From the NCBI GenBank assembly GCA_001657315.1, contig LYSV01000010.1, forward strand, positions 54,199-118,198: DNA of 64,000 nucleotides. The letters are read 5' to 3'. Origin of the DNA: Flammeovirgaceae bacterium BBD 1991-12 (GTDB lineage: Bacteria > Bacteroidota > Bacteroidia > Cytophagales > Cyclobacteriaceae). Position numbers and translations under genes: made by a program. Below are positions 42,437 to 51,777 of the stretch, piece after piece. How positions within the stretch are numbered: the stretch's first letter is position 1; each line of letters opens with the position of its first letter. Under the pieces are notes generated by a model, which had not been told where the DNA came from, ran no database searches, and saw nothing but the letters and a program-made list of their open reading frames with translations.

Positions 42437-42599
42437 TCTAATTAAGTTGTTAGGTTATCGTCTCGTACATTCAAAATTTAAAAAAAGGGCTCAACGCCCC
42501 TGAATTAATTAGCCGCAAAGATAGAATAACCAATGGTAATGTGAAATAAATCATATGAAACTGTGAGGTAGCATTTTGGTGTGTGGTATGTGTAAATAA

Positions 42600-42680
42600 A
42601 AGGCAGGTGTTAGGGTGTTCCGGAACTAAGGTGTTTGAGTGTTAAGGTGTTCAGGTGCCGGCATGTTTGTGTGTGGTTTT
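42600..42680. repeat. Single-arm 8-bp periodic repeat (AGGTGTTA/AGGTGTTC)
   Basis: AGGTGTTA GGGTGTTC CGGAACTA AGGTGTTT GAGTGTTA AGGTGTTC AGGTGCCG. Confidence 0.7.
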
Positions 42681-42718
42681 GTTTTTTTTAAACATTATAA
42701 TTTTGGGTTAAAGTAGAA

Positions 42719-43768
42719 TTATTTTACCCTTACCTCAAATAGTCCGTCTGAGTCTGCTGCACCGCAGAACATACCGTTGGTGTTATAACCAAGGTAAGTG
42801 TTGCCCCACTTGTCCACCCCTATGATCCCACCGTCGCCGGGTTTCAGCCTTTGCTGCAATACAGTATCAACAGCCGCCTGAAGCGAAAGCCCCTGGTAGC
42901 GTATGAGCGAAGATACCTGTACAGAAACGGTATGGCGGATAAACTCTTCGCCTTTTCCGGTGCAGGAAATTGCACATGAATGGTTATTGGCATAGGTAGC
43001 TGCCCCTATGACCGGTGAATCGCCAATCCGGCCGTGTTGTTTGCCGGTACCCCCGCCGGTGGATGTACCGGCAGCCAGGTTTCCATAACTGTCCAGCGCG
43101 GCCACCCCTACAGTTCCGTAGAAAGAGTCTCGTGCCGTTTCCGGACCACATGTGATGCAGCTCAATGCAGTCTCCTGCATTTTTTCTTCCAGTGCTGCTT
43201 TCTTCTCTTCTGTGGTAAAGAAATCATTTTCCACTCTTTCAAGATCGCTCTGGCGATCAGCAAATTCCTCTGCTCCAGTGTTCCAGAAAAAAACATGCTT
43301 TGAGCTGTCCATCACTCTTCTGGCCAGTGATATTGGATGCCTTACAGTGGTTACGCCTGTTATAGCGCCTATTCCCAGGGTCTTTCCATCCATGATAGAG
43401 GCATCAAGCTCATGTTTTCTCTCAGTAGTAAGGGAGGCTCCCTTACCAGCGTTGAACTCCGGATGGTCTTCCAGGTACCTGATCACCTGCTCCACCGCAT
43501 CGATACCTGTTCCATTCTCTTCCAGTATTTTTTTACCGATCCGGAGCGCTTCCCTCAGGCCTTCTTCGTGAGCTTCCAGCTTTTCCTGAGACATGGTTAG
43601 CGGATCGCTGATCCCACCATGGATAACCAGGGCGTATTTCTTTCTGGCAGTTATCTTTTCTGGCGATTGTGTTGTTTGGTCTGTGGTATCACAGGCCAGT
43701 ATAGAAACAGCAAGGCTGAAGATACAGAGGTATTTCATGACGTTCTTTTTTGGTAAAGCTAAATTCAA
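42719..43768 (-). CDS. Isoaspartyl peptidase/L-asparaginase (Ntn hydrolase)
   Basis: GTVGVAALDSYGNLAAGTSTGGGTGKQHGRIGDSPVIGAATYA. Confidence 0.95.
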   Translation of the reverse strand: MNLALPKKNVMKYLCIFSLAVSILACDTTDQTTQSPEKITARKKYALVIHGGISDPLTMSQEKLEAHEEGLREALRIGKKILEENGTGIDAVEQVIRYLEDHPEFNAGKGASLTTERKHELDASIMDGKTLGIGAITGVTTVRHPISLARRVMDSSKHVFFWNTGAEEFADRQSDLERVENDFFTTEEKKAALEEKMQETALSCITCGPETARDSFYGTVGVAALDSYGNLAAGTSTGGGTGKQHGRIGDSPVIGAATYANNHSCAISCTGKGEEFIRHTVSVQVSSLIRYQGLSLQAAVDTVLQQRLKPGDGGIIGVDKWGNTYLGYNTNGMFCGAADSDGLFEVRVK

Positions 43769-43821
43769 ATGTCACACCGGGCAAATAAGGCGATCTTTAA
43801 AATTGCTTACAACTGCCGGGC

Positions 43822-44307
43822 TCAGCCAATGATAAACATTTGCTGAAGAGACTTCCATAGTTGCCTTTTTTTGTTTTGATCGAGCTGCAATTGCTCCAGA
43901 GTGTCTGAAATAAGGATTGTTTTACCCTGAAACGACATAGGGGAATATGGCGGAGGGGGCTGCTGTATCACAGTTTGGCCAGGATAGAATACGAGAATTT
44001 TATTGGCAGTGGCTGAAAGAAGCATGGTCTCGTTCACGTCATTATTAGCCATATTGAGTAGGGCCACATCCTCTTCATGTACCTTTACTGCTCCCAGGAT
44101 TTTATGAAGAAACTGTTCCTGTTCCTGATCAATGTGACTGTGGTGCTCATCATATACGAGAACAAGTACGCTCCCTGCTGCATTACCTTTAAACTGAGTA
44201 TCCCGGGAGGGCTCTGTTTCCAATGGAATTGGCTGAGGCTCTTCATTTTCAGGAATAATGTACAGCTCCTCAGTAATAAAGTGTTTCAATGCGTCAGGCC
44301 TGATCAT
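43822..44307 (-). CDS. Hypothetical protein
   Basis: Start placed at MIRPDALKHFI, 14-nt overlap with upstream thioesterase gene. Confidence 0.6.
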   Translation of the reverse strand: MIRPDALKHFITEELYIIPENEEPQPIPLETEPSRDTQFKGNAAGSVLVLVYDEHHSHIDQEQEQFLHKILGAVKVHEEDVALLNMANNDVNETMLLSATANKILVFYPGQTVIQQPPPPYSPMSFQGKTILISDTLEQLQLDQNKKRQLWKSLQQMFIIG

Positions 44308-44836
44308 CGGTTCCGTTGGTAAGGTTAAACAAAGATTTAAGCTCGCTGGCATCTTCCGGTTTCATGCGTCCGGCCAGCACCAGCCGCAATTGTCTCCTCC
44401 TGAGTGCACCATCGTACAGTTCTTTTTCTTCTTCAGTTTCCGGTACCACCTCCGGTACATCAATGGGCCGGCCGCTCTGATCCACCGCCACGAATGTGAA
44501 AAAGGCGCTGTTACTGGCAAATTTTTTCCCACTGGGGATATCCTCTGCTTCTACATCTATTCTTACTTCCATGGATGAACTGAAAGCACGTGTCACACGG
44601 GCTTTTAATGTAACTACATTACCTAACTGGATCGCCTTGCTGAAGGAAACATTATCCACAGAGGCTGTGACCACTATTCTGTTGGAATGTTTTTGTGCCG
44701 CAATGGCCGAAACAATGTCCATCCAATGCATGAGCCTGCCTCCCATAAGATTGTTCAGCGTGTTGGTATCGTTAGGCAGCACGAGCTCCGTCATGGTGAC
44801 GTAGGAATCATTGACTTGTTTTTTTTTCTTTGACAT
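44294..44836 (-). CDS. Acyl-CoA thioesterase (hotdog, cytosolic type)
   Basis: NTLNNLMGGRLMHWMDIVSAIAAQKHS...VTASVDNVSF. Confidence 0.92.
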   Translation of the reverse strand: MSKKKKQVNDSYVTMTELVLPNDTNTLNNLMGGRLMHWMDIVSAIAAQKHSNRIVVTASVDNVSFSKAIQLGNVVTLKARVTRAFSSSMEVRIDVEAEDIPSGKKFASNSAFFTFVAVDQSGRPIDVPEVVPETEEEKELYDGALRRRQLRLVLAGRMKPEDASELKSLFNLTNGTDDQA

Positions 44837-44837
44837 G

Positions 44838-44886
44838 GGTTGGAAGTTAGAAGTTAGAAGCTGGAAATTAGAAGTTAGAAGTTTGA
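44838..44886. repeat. Left arm of 7-bp periodic inverted repeat flanking the four-helix-bundle gene
   Basis: GGGTTGGAAGTTAGAAGTTAGAAGCTGGAAATTAGAAGTTAGAAGTTTG. Confidence 0.85.
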
Positions 44887-44895
44887 TATTGATGT

Positions 44896-45258
44896 TTAGA
44901 ATTTTTTCCAGTTTTGATGAAGTCGCGTCAGCATTTTTCCGATTGTATCAAGTTCTTCATTGTATTTCGTGAATTTTTCCTCCGAGATATAACCACAATC
45001 TTTAGCGAATGAAACCCAGTTTTCAGTCTCATGGCATGATCCAAGTGAGTCTATAAGATGCCTCTTGAATAGGTTCTCATATTCTCTTTTTGCCCATCCT
45101 TCAACAATATTACTACTTATTGATCTTGACGAACTGGTAATCTGGGATGTAAGAGAGTACAATTCTTCCCTTGGGAAATTTCTGGAAGCTTTGAAAATAT
45201 CCATTGCCAGTTGATAAGCTTTTTGGTGTACCTCCAGATCTTTGTATGACTTAATCAT
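44896..45258 (-). CDS. Four helix bundle protein (S23 / 23S rRNA-intervening-sequence protein family)
   Basis: KSYKDLEVHQKAYQLAMDIFKASRNFPREELYSLTSQITSSSRSISSNIVEGWAKR. Confidence 0.93.
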   Translation of the reverse strand: MIKSYKDLEVHQKAYQLAMDIFKASRNFPREELYSLTSQITSSSRSISSNIVEGWAKREYENLFKRHLIDSLGSCHETENWVSFAKDCGYISEEKFTKYNEELDTIGKMLTRLHQNWKKF

Positions 45259-45303
45259 TGTTAACGTTTATAGCTTAAATAAGGTCCTGTTCCCTCTCAT
45301 TCT

Positions 45304-45346
45304 TTCCAGTTTCTAACCTCTAACTTCCAGCTTCCAACTTCCAAAA
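45304..45346. repeat. Right arm of 7-bp periodic inverted repeat flanking the four-helix-bundle gene
   Basis: TTCCAGTTTCTAACCTCTAACTTCCAGCTTCCAACTTCCAAAA; reverse complement aligns with left arm with a one-unit (7 bp) gap. Confidence 0.85.
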
Positions 45347-45348
45347 CC

Positions 45349-45999
45349 CTATCCCTTCCATCCTTCATCCCCAAGCAAAGGTACAAAGCTGAAATAGTCG
45401 AAGGTTTCCTTTTTGATTTTTTTGTCGCTTACTTTCGTGAGCCTGAGCATTTGCTGCTTTTTGGAATTCCCTACAGGTATGATCATAATCCCTCCGGGTG
45501 TCAATTGCTGGATCAGGCTGGCAGGGACCGATGGCGCTCCGGCGGTAACGATGATCCTGTCGAAGGGGGCGTGCCTTGGAAGGCCCCGGGACCCATCTCC
45601 ATGGAAGAACCGTGGCTGGTATCCCATAGTGGGGAGGAATTTTCTCGTCCTGTCATATAATACCTTGTTGTATTCTATGGTATAGACCTTCGCGCCCAAT
45701 TCCAGCAGGACACAAGCCTGATATCCCGATCCTGTCCCCACTTCCAGCACTTTATCATCAGGCCTGATCATGAGCATTTCTGACTGGAAAGCCACGGTGT
45801 ACGGCTGAGAGATGGTCTGGCCTTCGCCAATAGGAAAGGCTTTGTCCTGATAGGCATGCTCTATCAGGGCATTGTCAAAGAAATAGTGTCGTGGTATCTT
45901 CCCAATGGCATTCAGTACCGCCGTGTCCCTTATGCCTTTTCCTTTCAATGTTTTCACGAGTTGGCGGCGCATGCCCCTGTGTCGGTAGCTGTCTATCAT
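45349..45999 (-). CDS. pcm: Protein-L-isoaspartate O-methyltransferase
   Basis: AFPIGEGQTISQPYTVAFQSEML; VLEVGTGSGYQACVL. Confidence 0.95.
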   Translation of the reverse strand: MIDSYRHRGMRRQLVKTLKGKGIRDTAVLNAIGKIPRHYFFDNALIEHAYQDKAFPIGEGQTISQPYTVAFQSEMLMIRPDDKVLEVGTGSGYQACVLLELGAKVYTIEYNKVLYDRTRKFLPTMGYQPRFFHGDGSRGLPRHAPFDRIIVTAGAPSVPASLIQQLTPGGIMIIPVGNSKKQQMLRLTKVSDKKIKKETFDYFSFVPLLGDEGWKG

Positions 46000-46098
46000 T
46001 CCATTTGCGAAATTATTACATTCAGGGCAATAAAAGAACTGAGCCCTGCCTGCTAATTTTTTTAGTAAAACATTTGGCGGAATTAATTTAATCCATAA

Positions 46099-46117
46099 TT
46101 TAGTAGCAATTACTAAA
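46099..46117. promoter_or_regulatory. Candidate operator palindrome upstream of XRE/S24 regulator operon
   Basis: Perfect TTTAGTA-gcaat-TACTAAA. Confidence 0.5.
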
Positions 46118-46128
46118 TTAGTTAGTTA

Positions 46129-46398
46129 ATGCGGCAATATAAGCTAAAACTGACAAGCAAACGACTCAGGTCCGGTAAGTGTCAGATCAAATTCTTTGTT
46201 TCATCTACAGAAAGCCAGCAATACTATGGATATTTACTGGCAGAGTCCGGTACTACATTGAAAGAGGTAGTGAGTAAGATTGAAAACAGACTCAGGTCTG
46301 AGGAATGTGGAGATGAATTCCATCAACATTTGTATAATTTAGCACAAAAACCTACCCGGGAAGATCGTATTCTAATGTTTAATTATTTCAGCTCATGA
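46129..46398 (+). CDS. Hypothetical 89-aa protein
   Basis: ATGA stop/start overlap with downstream regulator. Confidence 0.65.
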   Translation: MRQYKLKLTSKRLRSGKCQIKFFVSSTESQQYYGYLLAESGTTLKEVVSKIENRLRSEECGDEFHQHLYNLAQKPTREDRILMFNYFSS

Positions 46399-47189
46399 GC
46401 CGTATCAGTGAAAATATCAAGTATCTGCGTAAGAAAACGGGCCTGACACAGGAGCAGTTTGCAGAAAGCATAGGTATTAAAAGGTCTCTGGTCGGGGCCT
46501 ATGAAGAGGCGCGTGCTGACCCACGGATCAGCAATCTTATCAAAATGGCGGAGCTCTTTGGCACTTCAGTAGACATATTGATCAACAAGGATGTCATGAA
46601 ACTTTCGGAGGCTGAACTGCTCACCAGTGAATTTAAGCGTGGAAAAGAAATACTGGCGATCACTGTAAACGACGAGGGTAGGGAGAATATAGAACTGGTT
46701 CCTCAAAAGGCGGCGGCAGGGTATCTTAACGGATACTCAGACCCTGAATATATTCAGGAGCTTCCCAAATTCAAACTTCCCATACTTCCTACCAATGCTA
46801 CCTACCGGGCCTTTGAGATAACAGGTGATTCCATGCTTCCAATCCTGCCGGGCACTATTATTATAGGGGAGTTTGTGGAAGATGTGAGGGATATTAAGAA
46901 CGGTAAGACCTATGTGCTTGTAACAGCGTCCGAAGGGATTGTCTATAAACGAGTGTTTAACTACATACAGGACAGTGGAAAGCTCTTTCTGGTCTCTGAC
47001 AACCGGCAGTATGCTCCCTATCAGATTGATATGGAAGATGTGCTGGAGGTCTGGTCCAGCAAGGCCTACATAAGTGTCCGGTTTCCGGATGCAAATGAAT
47101 CGAAAGAAGTATCTACTGAGCAGCTGGCTTCCATTGTGCTTGACCTGCAGAAAGAAATTGTGAAGCTGAAGGAAGAAAAGTCCGGTTAG
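46395..47189 (+). CDS. XRE-type HTH / S24 LexA-like regulator
   Basis: HTH ENIKYLRKKTGLTQEQFAESIGIKRSLVGAYE; S24 serine in ITGDSMLPIL, lysine in VYKRVF; upstream AAAGY. Confidence 0.9.
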   Translation: MSRISENIKYLRKKTGLTQEQFAESIGIKRSLVGAYEEARADPRISNLIKMAELFGTSVDILINKDVMKLSEAELLTSEFKRGKEILAITVNDEGRENIELVPQKAAAGYLNGYSDPEYIQELPKFKLPILPTNATYRAFEITGDSMLPILPGTIIIGEFVEDVRDIKNGKTYVLVTASEGIVYKRVFNYIQDSGKLFLVSDNRQYAPYQIDMEDVLEVWSSKAYISVRFPDANESKEVSTEQLASIVLDLQKEIVKLKEEKSG

Positions 47190-47284
47190 TAATTTCAAAT
47201 ACACTATGGCGGGTTTTCCCGTACACGATACCCTGTGAATATTCTTTTTTAAATTCCACATCCGGGATTGGACACTTTATGCTC

Positions 47285-47480
47285 TCAAAGGAATCCTGTC
47301 AGAGGATTGCTGAGCAGTTTGTTGTGATACTGATAGATCGGCTCGGGGTAATTCATATCACTGAAGACAAATCTTCTCTTAGCTGCTGTTTTCCAACCTT
47401 CAGGGTTTTTCAAGGGTCTTATTCAGGAAGGTAGGCCCATATTTTACCGTGAAGTACTCCGGTATCTTCATGATGGACAT
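47285..47480 (-). pseudogene. Possible frameshifted small ORF remnant
   Basis: MSIMKIPEYFTVKYGPTFLNKTLE // NPEGWKTAAKRRFVFSDMNYPEPIYQYHNKLLSNPLTGFL* joined across an AAAAA run. Confidence 0.4.
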
Positions 47481-47524
47481 ATTGGGATACCCTTTTTAAT
47501 TGTACTTAACAAGTTTAAGAACCC

Positions 47525-48505
47525 ATGAAAAACAGAAGAGGACTAATGACCAGTAGAATTTCTGGTGTTGTTTGCCTGCTTGTATCCCTTGCATTCACAC
47601 AGGGTTGTATGGATGATGAGTCGGAATTCGAAAAGCAAAGAAAACGTGATGAGCAGGCTATTGCAGATTACCTTGCCAATAATCAGATTGAAGCAGAAAG
47701 GAGCCCTGCAGGATTTTATTACATAAAAACTGCATCGAATGACTCCGGAAAGGAAGTGAAAAGTTCGGACATTTTATCGATCTACTATGACATGTCATTG
47801 TTAAGCGGAAGTAAAGTAGGAGGGGTTGATGACGCCACTGGAAACGGGCAGCCTGTAAAGTTTTTGTATACTTCGAGCCGATACACCCTGGCTCCCACGG
47901 GACTTAATTTAGGTGTAGGGCTAATGAGGGAAGGGGAATCCTTCAGGTTCTTTATTCCTGCATACCTGGCTTTTGGATCGTACTCATATAAATCCCTGAT
48001 CCCCGTCCACGCCAATTTTATTATAGACGTTGATCTGGTAGAGATTGATAATGCCAATTCGCAAAAGGCAATCGAAAAGGAAGCCATTGAAAATTATGTG
48101 GCGGAAAAGAACTGGGATGATGCTCAGATCTATTCTTCCGGGCTGGCCTATAAAAAACTAACGGACGGTGAGGGTGATACACCGAAAAACGGAGATGTTG
48201 TCACTATCAGCTTCACCGGCACCTATCTGGATGGTACCGTTTTTGATAAATCCGAGACTGGCAAGCCTATCTCCCTTACCATTGGCAATGACTCGGTCAT
48301 CGAAGGATTTGAACAGGGAATGAAATTCATGCAAAAAGGAGAAGAGGCTATCGTGATCGTTCCGTCCCACCTCGCCTATGGCGCCAATGTGGAGACCATA
48401 CCAGAAGAGGTGAGAGAGGCCTGGCTGACAAGACAACAGATCAACAATCATATCCTGCCTTACTCAACGTTGATCTTTGAGGTAAAGCTGGAAAATATCA
48501 AATAG
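47525..48505 (+). CDS. FKBP-type peptidyl-prolyl isomerase lipoprotein (two FKBP-like regions)
   Basis: Lipobox FTQGC; second domain GDVVTISFTGTYLDGTVFDKSE...VIEGFEQGMKFMQKGEEAIVIVPSHLAYG. Confidence 0.9.
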   Translation: MKNRRGLMTSRISGVVCLLVSLAFTQGCMDDESEFEKQRKRDEQAIADYLANNQIEAERSPAGFYYIKTASNDSGKEVKSSDILSIYYDMSLLSGSKVGGVDDATGNGQPVKFLYTSSRYTLAPTGLNLGVGLMREGESFRFFIPAYLAFGSYSYKSLIPVHANFIIDVDLVEIDNANSQKAIEKEAIENYVAEKNWDDAQIYSSGLAYKKLTDGEGDTPKNGDVVTISFTGTYLDGTVFDKSETGKPISLTIGNDSVIEGFEQGMKFMQKGEEAIVIVPSHLAYGANVETIPEEVREAWLTRQQINNHILPYSTLIFEVKLENIK

Positions 48506-48591
48506 TCATTCATGATACTGGTCCCATAAAAAAGCACTCACAGGTTCCACGTCGGTTTTTTACAATACATCCATCATATTTCTGTTTTTAT

Positions 48592-49080
48592 TTGATGGAA
48601 AAAATGAAAAGAACTATCGTCGTTATCTTATTCATGCCGATGTGGAACCTGTGTTTTGCACAGCCAGAAAGCTCTCAACGTATCATAGAGAATTTCAGCA
48701 AGCTTGAATGGATTTGCCATACATGGGAACGCACCAATGTGCGCCCAGGACAAAAGGCCTGGGAAAGCTGGAGCAGGATAAGTAATCAGGCCTATATAGG
48801 ATATGGTGTAACACTTCAGGGTGCTGATACCGTTTTCAGGGAAGAACTTAAGATCGTGATCAAGGATGATAGAATCTATTATGTAGCAGAAGTCTCGCAT
48901 AATCAGAGCCCCACTTACTTCGAACTATCCATTACGGGAGATCAGGCCTTCAGTTCTTCCAACCCAGATCATGATTTCCCAAAAAAGATCGATTATTCGC
49001 TGCAAGGGGATCAGCTTACTGCCACAATAAGCGGGGACGGTAAAAAAATAGACTTTAACTTCGTCAAAAGCCGCAAATGA
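48592..49080 (+). CDS. DUF6265-like secreted protein
   Basis: Signal peptide; LEWICHTWERT...WSRISNQAYIGYGVTLQGADTVFREELKI. Confidence 0.65.
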   Translation: MMEKMKRTIVVILFMPMWNLCFAQPESSQRIIENFSKLEWICHTWERTNVRPGQKAWESWSRISNQAYIGYGVTLQGADTVFREELKIVIKDDRIYYVAEVSHNQSPTYFELSITGDQAFSSSNPDHDFPKKIDYSLQGDQLTATISGDGKKIDFNFVKSRK

Positions 49081-49212
49081 TCACCGGGTGATTCATATGG
49101 CCATAAGGTCATTCACCGAAACAGACTTGTTTCCTCCTGTAAATTAGCGAATTATTGAGGCTAACGATACAGGTATCAAAGCTTTGGTATCTGTTAATGC
49201 GCATGGTTCGTT

Positions 49213-51777
49213 ATGGTACCCAACCAGGATCGATCTTCAGGAATGAAGGCCAAGGTGATCCTTTCGTTCACTCTGGCTATGGCAACGTTCGTGACGTTGG
49301 GTTTCCTTGCCTACGCAAGTTTTGATAAACTGCTTGGTGCCGTTCACCAGATATCGAAACCTAACGACAGGTCCAAAAATATGAATGCGATTGTCATGCA
49401 CCTCTCAGAAGCAGAGAGCAGCATGAGGGCCTATTCTCTTTCCCGCGACTGGAAGTATTACAAACGCTACCTGAGTGAAGTAGCTCATGTTAATACACTT
49501 GCAGAAGGACTTATGCAATCGGATTGGCATGACAGGGTAGAGCCGTCCAGACTGGATTCCATTTCCGTGCTCCTGAATCAAAAGATCATTAAGCTGCAGG
49601 ACTTTTTAAGCAGAAAAAGCAGGGCCAATATCATGTACAGCCAGAAGGCGCTGGAGCAGTTGGACGAGAACGTACTGGACTCCACTACCCTCACCACCAT
49701 TTCCAAAGTAACGTCCACGGAAAGCAGATCCGTGGATACACTTCTTGTATACAGACCGGTACAGGATATTGAAAAAGCCGAGGGCATCTTCAACAAGATA
49801 AAAAAGCTGCTTTCCAAAAAGGAGCCGGTAGAAACATCTGTAGATACCATAACACGCATCACACACGAGACCAAATATGAATATGATACGAACCAGATAA
49901 TCCAGCCGGATACGCTCATCCTGAATGAGGTAAAGCAGATCCTGCAGGCCATCCGGGAAGAAGAATACAATCACCATCGTCGTGAGGTAATGAAGGAAAT
50001 GGAATTACTGGAGGCCAATTCTGTGATCATAAATCAGGTAAAGCAGATAATAAAAGAACTTGAGGACTCCGAGAGTAGCTATTATACTCAACAAAAAGCC
50101 GAAGCGCAGGCTATTGTCAGAGATCATCTCACAGTGATCGTTTTCATCATTGCGCTGGCGTTCCTGGGGTGCTTCATTTGTATTCTACTCATATTTGGTG
50201 ATATCTCCAGAAGCAATTTTTACAAAGGCAGGCTGGAAAAAGCAAAATCACGGGCCGAAAAACTGGCCCGGACACGCGAGCAATTCCTTGCCAATGTCAG
50301 TCATGAACTGCGTACCCCGCTCAACGCTATCACTGGATTTACAGAGCAACTGTCAGGTACGGATCTGTCGCCGAGGCAGGGTTCCTACCTTTCCATAATC
50401 AGTAATTCGTCCCGTCATCTCCTTTCTCTGGTAAATGATATTCTCGATATGTCCAAGATCGAAGCAGGTGGATTTGAGCTGAATGAGACACCTTTTGATC
50501 TGAGAGAGATCGTGGAGGAGACCTATCAGACCTTTAAAGCACGGGGAGCTCGCAAGGACCTTCAGGTATGCATGGAGATACCAGAGGATCTTCATACCCT
50601 GCTCTTTGGAGATGGTGTGAGACTGAAGCAGGTTTTGTTCAATATCATGGATAATGCCATAAAATTTACTGACCGGGGTGAGGTGAAAATTGAGATCACA
50701 CAGCAGCAAAAAGGAGAGCACTGGATGCAAATGGAATTCAGGATCAGCGACAGTGGATCAGGCATACCGGAAAATCAACAGCACAGGATCTTCAATAATT
50801 TCTATCAGGGTGATGGCACCCGTACAAAGAAGCACCTGGGCGCCGGTCTGGGGCTCGCTATATCCCAGCGGATCATTAAAGCAATGGGTGGTGAAATAGA
50901 GGTGGAAAGTCAGGTCAATATAGGTACTACGTTTACCATCAAGGTAAGATTTGCGCCGTTGGATCGTATTTCGGAGGATATACAGGAAAATGAGGTGAAG
51001 ATCTCTGAGCGTTTTAGTAAAATGAGGATCCTGATCATTGATGATGATCATTTCAATTGCACACTGCTGCAAACCATTCTTGGGGATATAGTGCAGCAAC
51101 TGGAATGTGCCAGTAATGCGCGTGAAGGACTGCGTCATTTGAAAAAATCGATCTACGATCTGGTACTAACGGACATTCATATGCCTGAAATGGACGGCAT
51201 CACATTACTGAAGAGGGTCCGTGCCCTTGATTCGCGTAATCAGAATGTACCTGTTGTGGCCATCACAGCGGATGGTACCCGGTCAAAAGAACAATGGGTG
51301 GAACAAAATGGGTTTCACGACCATATTACCAAACCTTTCAGGCAAAAGACACTCCTGGCAACCATTTCCAGGATAGTGGATCAGGATAATGTGACGCTGG
51401 TTACAAATGTAAAAGAAGACGTTACCATCAATCTGAAAACGCTGTCAGTATTTGCCGGAGGCAACACCGCTACCCTGATCAATTTACTGGAGGTATTTCA
51501 TCAAAATGCCGTTACCGATCTGGATACCTTACAACTCCTGTACAAAGAAAAACGGTTTGATGAATTTAAGGAGCAGGCCCATAAAATGATCTCCCCGTTC
51601 GCACAATTAGGGATTGATGAAGTGGTAAAGCTTTTAAGACAGATCGAACGAAAAGAAAAAGCTGATGTCCGGAACTCCAGTGAAATAGATCATCTGACCA
51701 CCATGATAAAAGAATCCCTGCATTTGGTGCAGGAGAAGATCAGGGACCTGAAAAAACAAAATCAGGTTCCTGTTTAG
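49213..51777 (+). CDS. Hybrid sensor histidine kinase (TM, HisKA, HATPase, REC, Hpt-like)
   Basis: FLANVSHELRTPLNAI; GAGLGLAISQRIIKAMGG; ILIIDDD/VLTDIHMPEMDG; C-terminal Hpt-like KEQAHKM. Confidence 0.95.
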   Translation: MVPNQDRSSGMKAKVILSFTLAMATFVTLGFLAYASFDKLLGAVHQISKPNDRSKNMNAIVMHLSEAESSMRAYSLSRDWKYYKRYLSEVAHVNTLAEGLMQSDWHDRVEPSRLDSISVLLNQKIIKLQDFLSRKSRANIMYSQKALEQLDENVLDSTTLTTISKVTSTESRSVDTLLVYRPVQDIEKAEGIFNKIKKLLSKKEPVETSVDTITRITHETKYEYDTNQIIQPDTLILNEVKQILQAIREEEYNHHRREVMKEMELLEANSVIINQVKQIIKELEDSESSYYTQQKAEAQAIVRDHLTVIVFIIALAFLGCFICILLIFGDISRSNFYKGRLEKAKSRAEKLARTREQFLANVSHELRTPLNAITGFTEQLSGTDLSPRQGSYLSIISNSSRHLLSLVNDILDMSKIEAGGFELNETPFDLREIVEETYQTFKARGARKDLQVCMEIPEDLHTLLFGDGVRLKQVLFNIMDNAIKFTDRGEVKIEITQQQKGEHWMQMEFRISDSGSGIPENQQHRIFNNFYQGDGTRTKKHLGAGLGLAISQRIIKAMGGEIEVESQVNIGTTFTIKVRFAPLDRISEDIQENEVKISERFSKMRILIIDDDHFNCTLLQTILGDIVQQLECASNAREGLRHLKKSIYDLVLTDIHMPEMDGITLLKRVRALDSRNQNVPVVAITADGTRSKEQWVEQNGFHDHITKPFRQKTLLATISRIVDQDNVTLVTNVKEDVTINLKTLSVFAGGNTATLINLLEVFHQNAVTDLDTLQLLYKEKRFDEFKEQAHKMISPFAQLGIDEVVKLLRQIERKEKADVRNSSEIDHLTTMIKESLHLVQEKIRDLKKQNQVPV

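Noticed and set aside
44896-45258. Avd gene of a diversity-generating retroelement
   Set aside because: No reverse transcriptase and no template/variable repeat pair recognised in the window.
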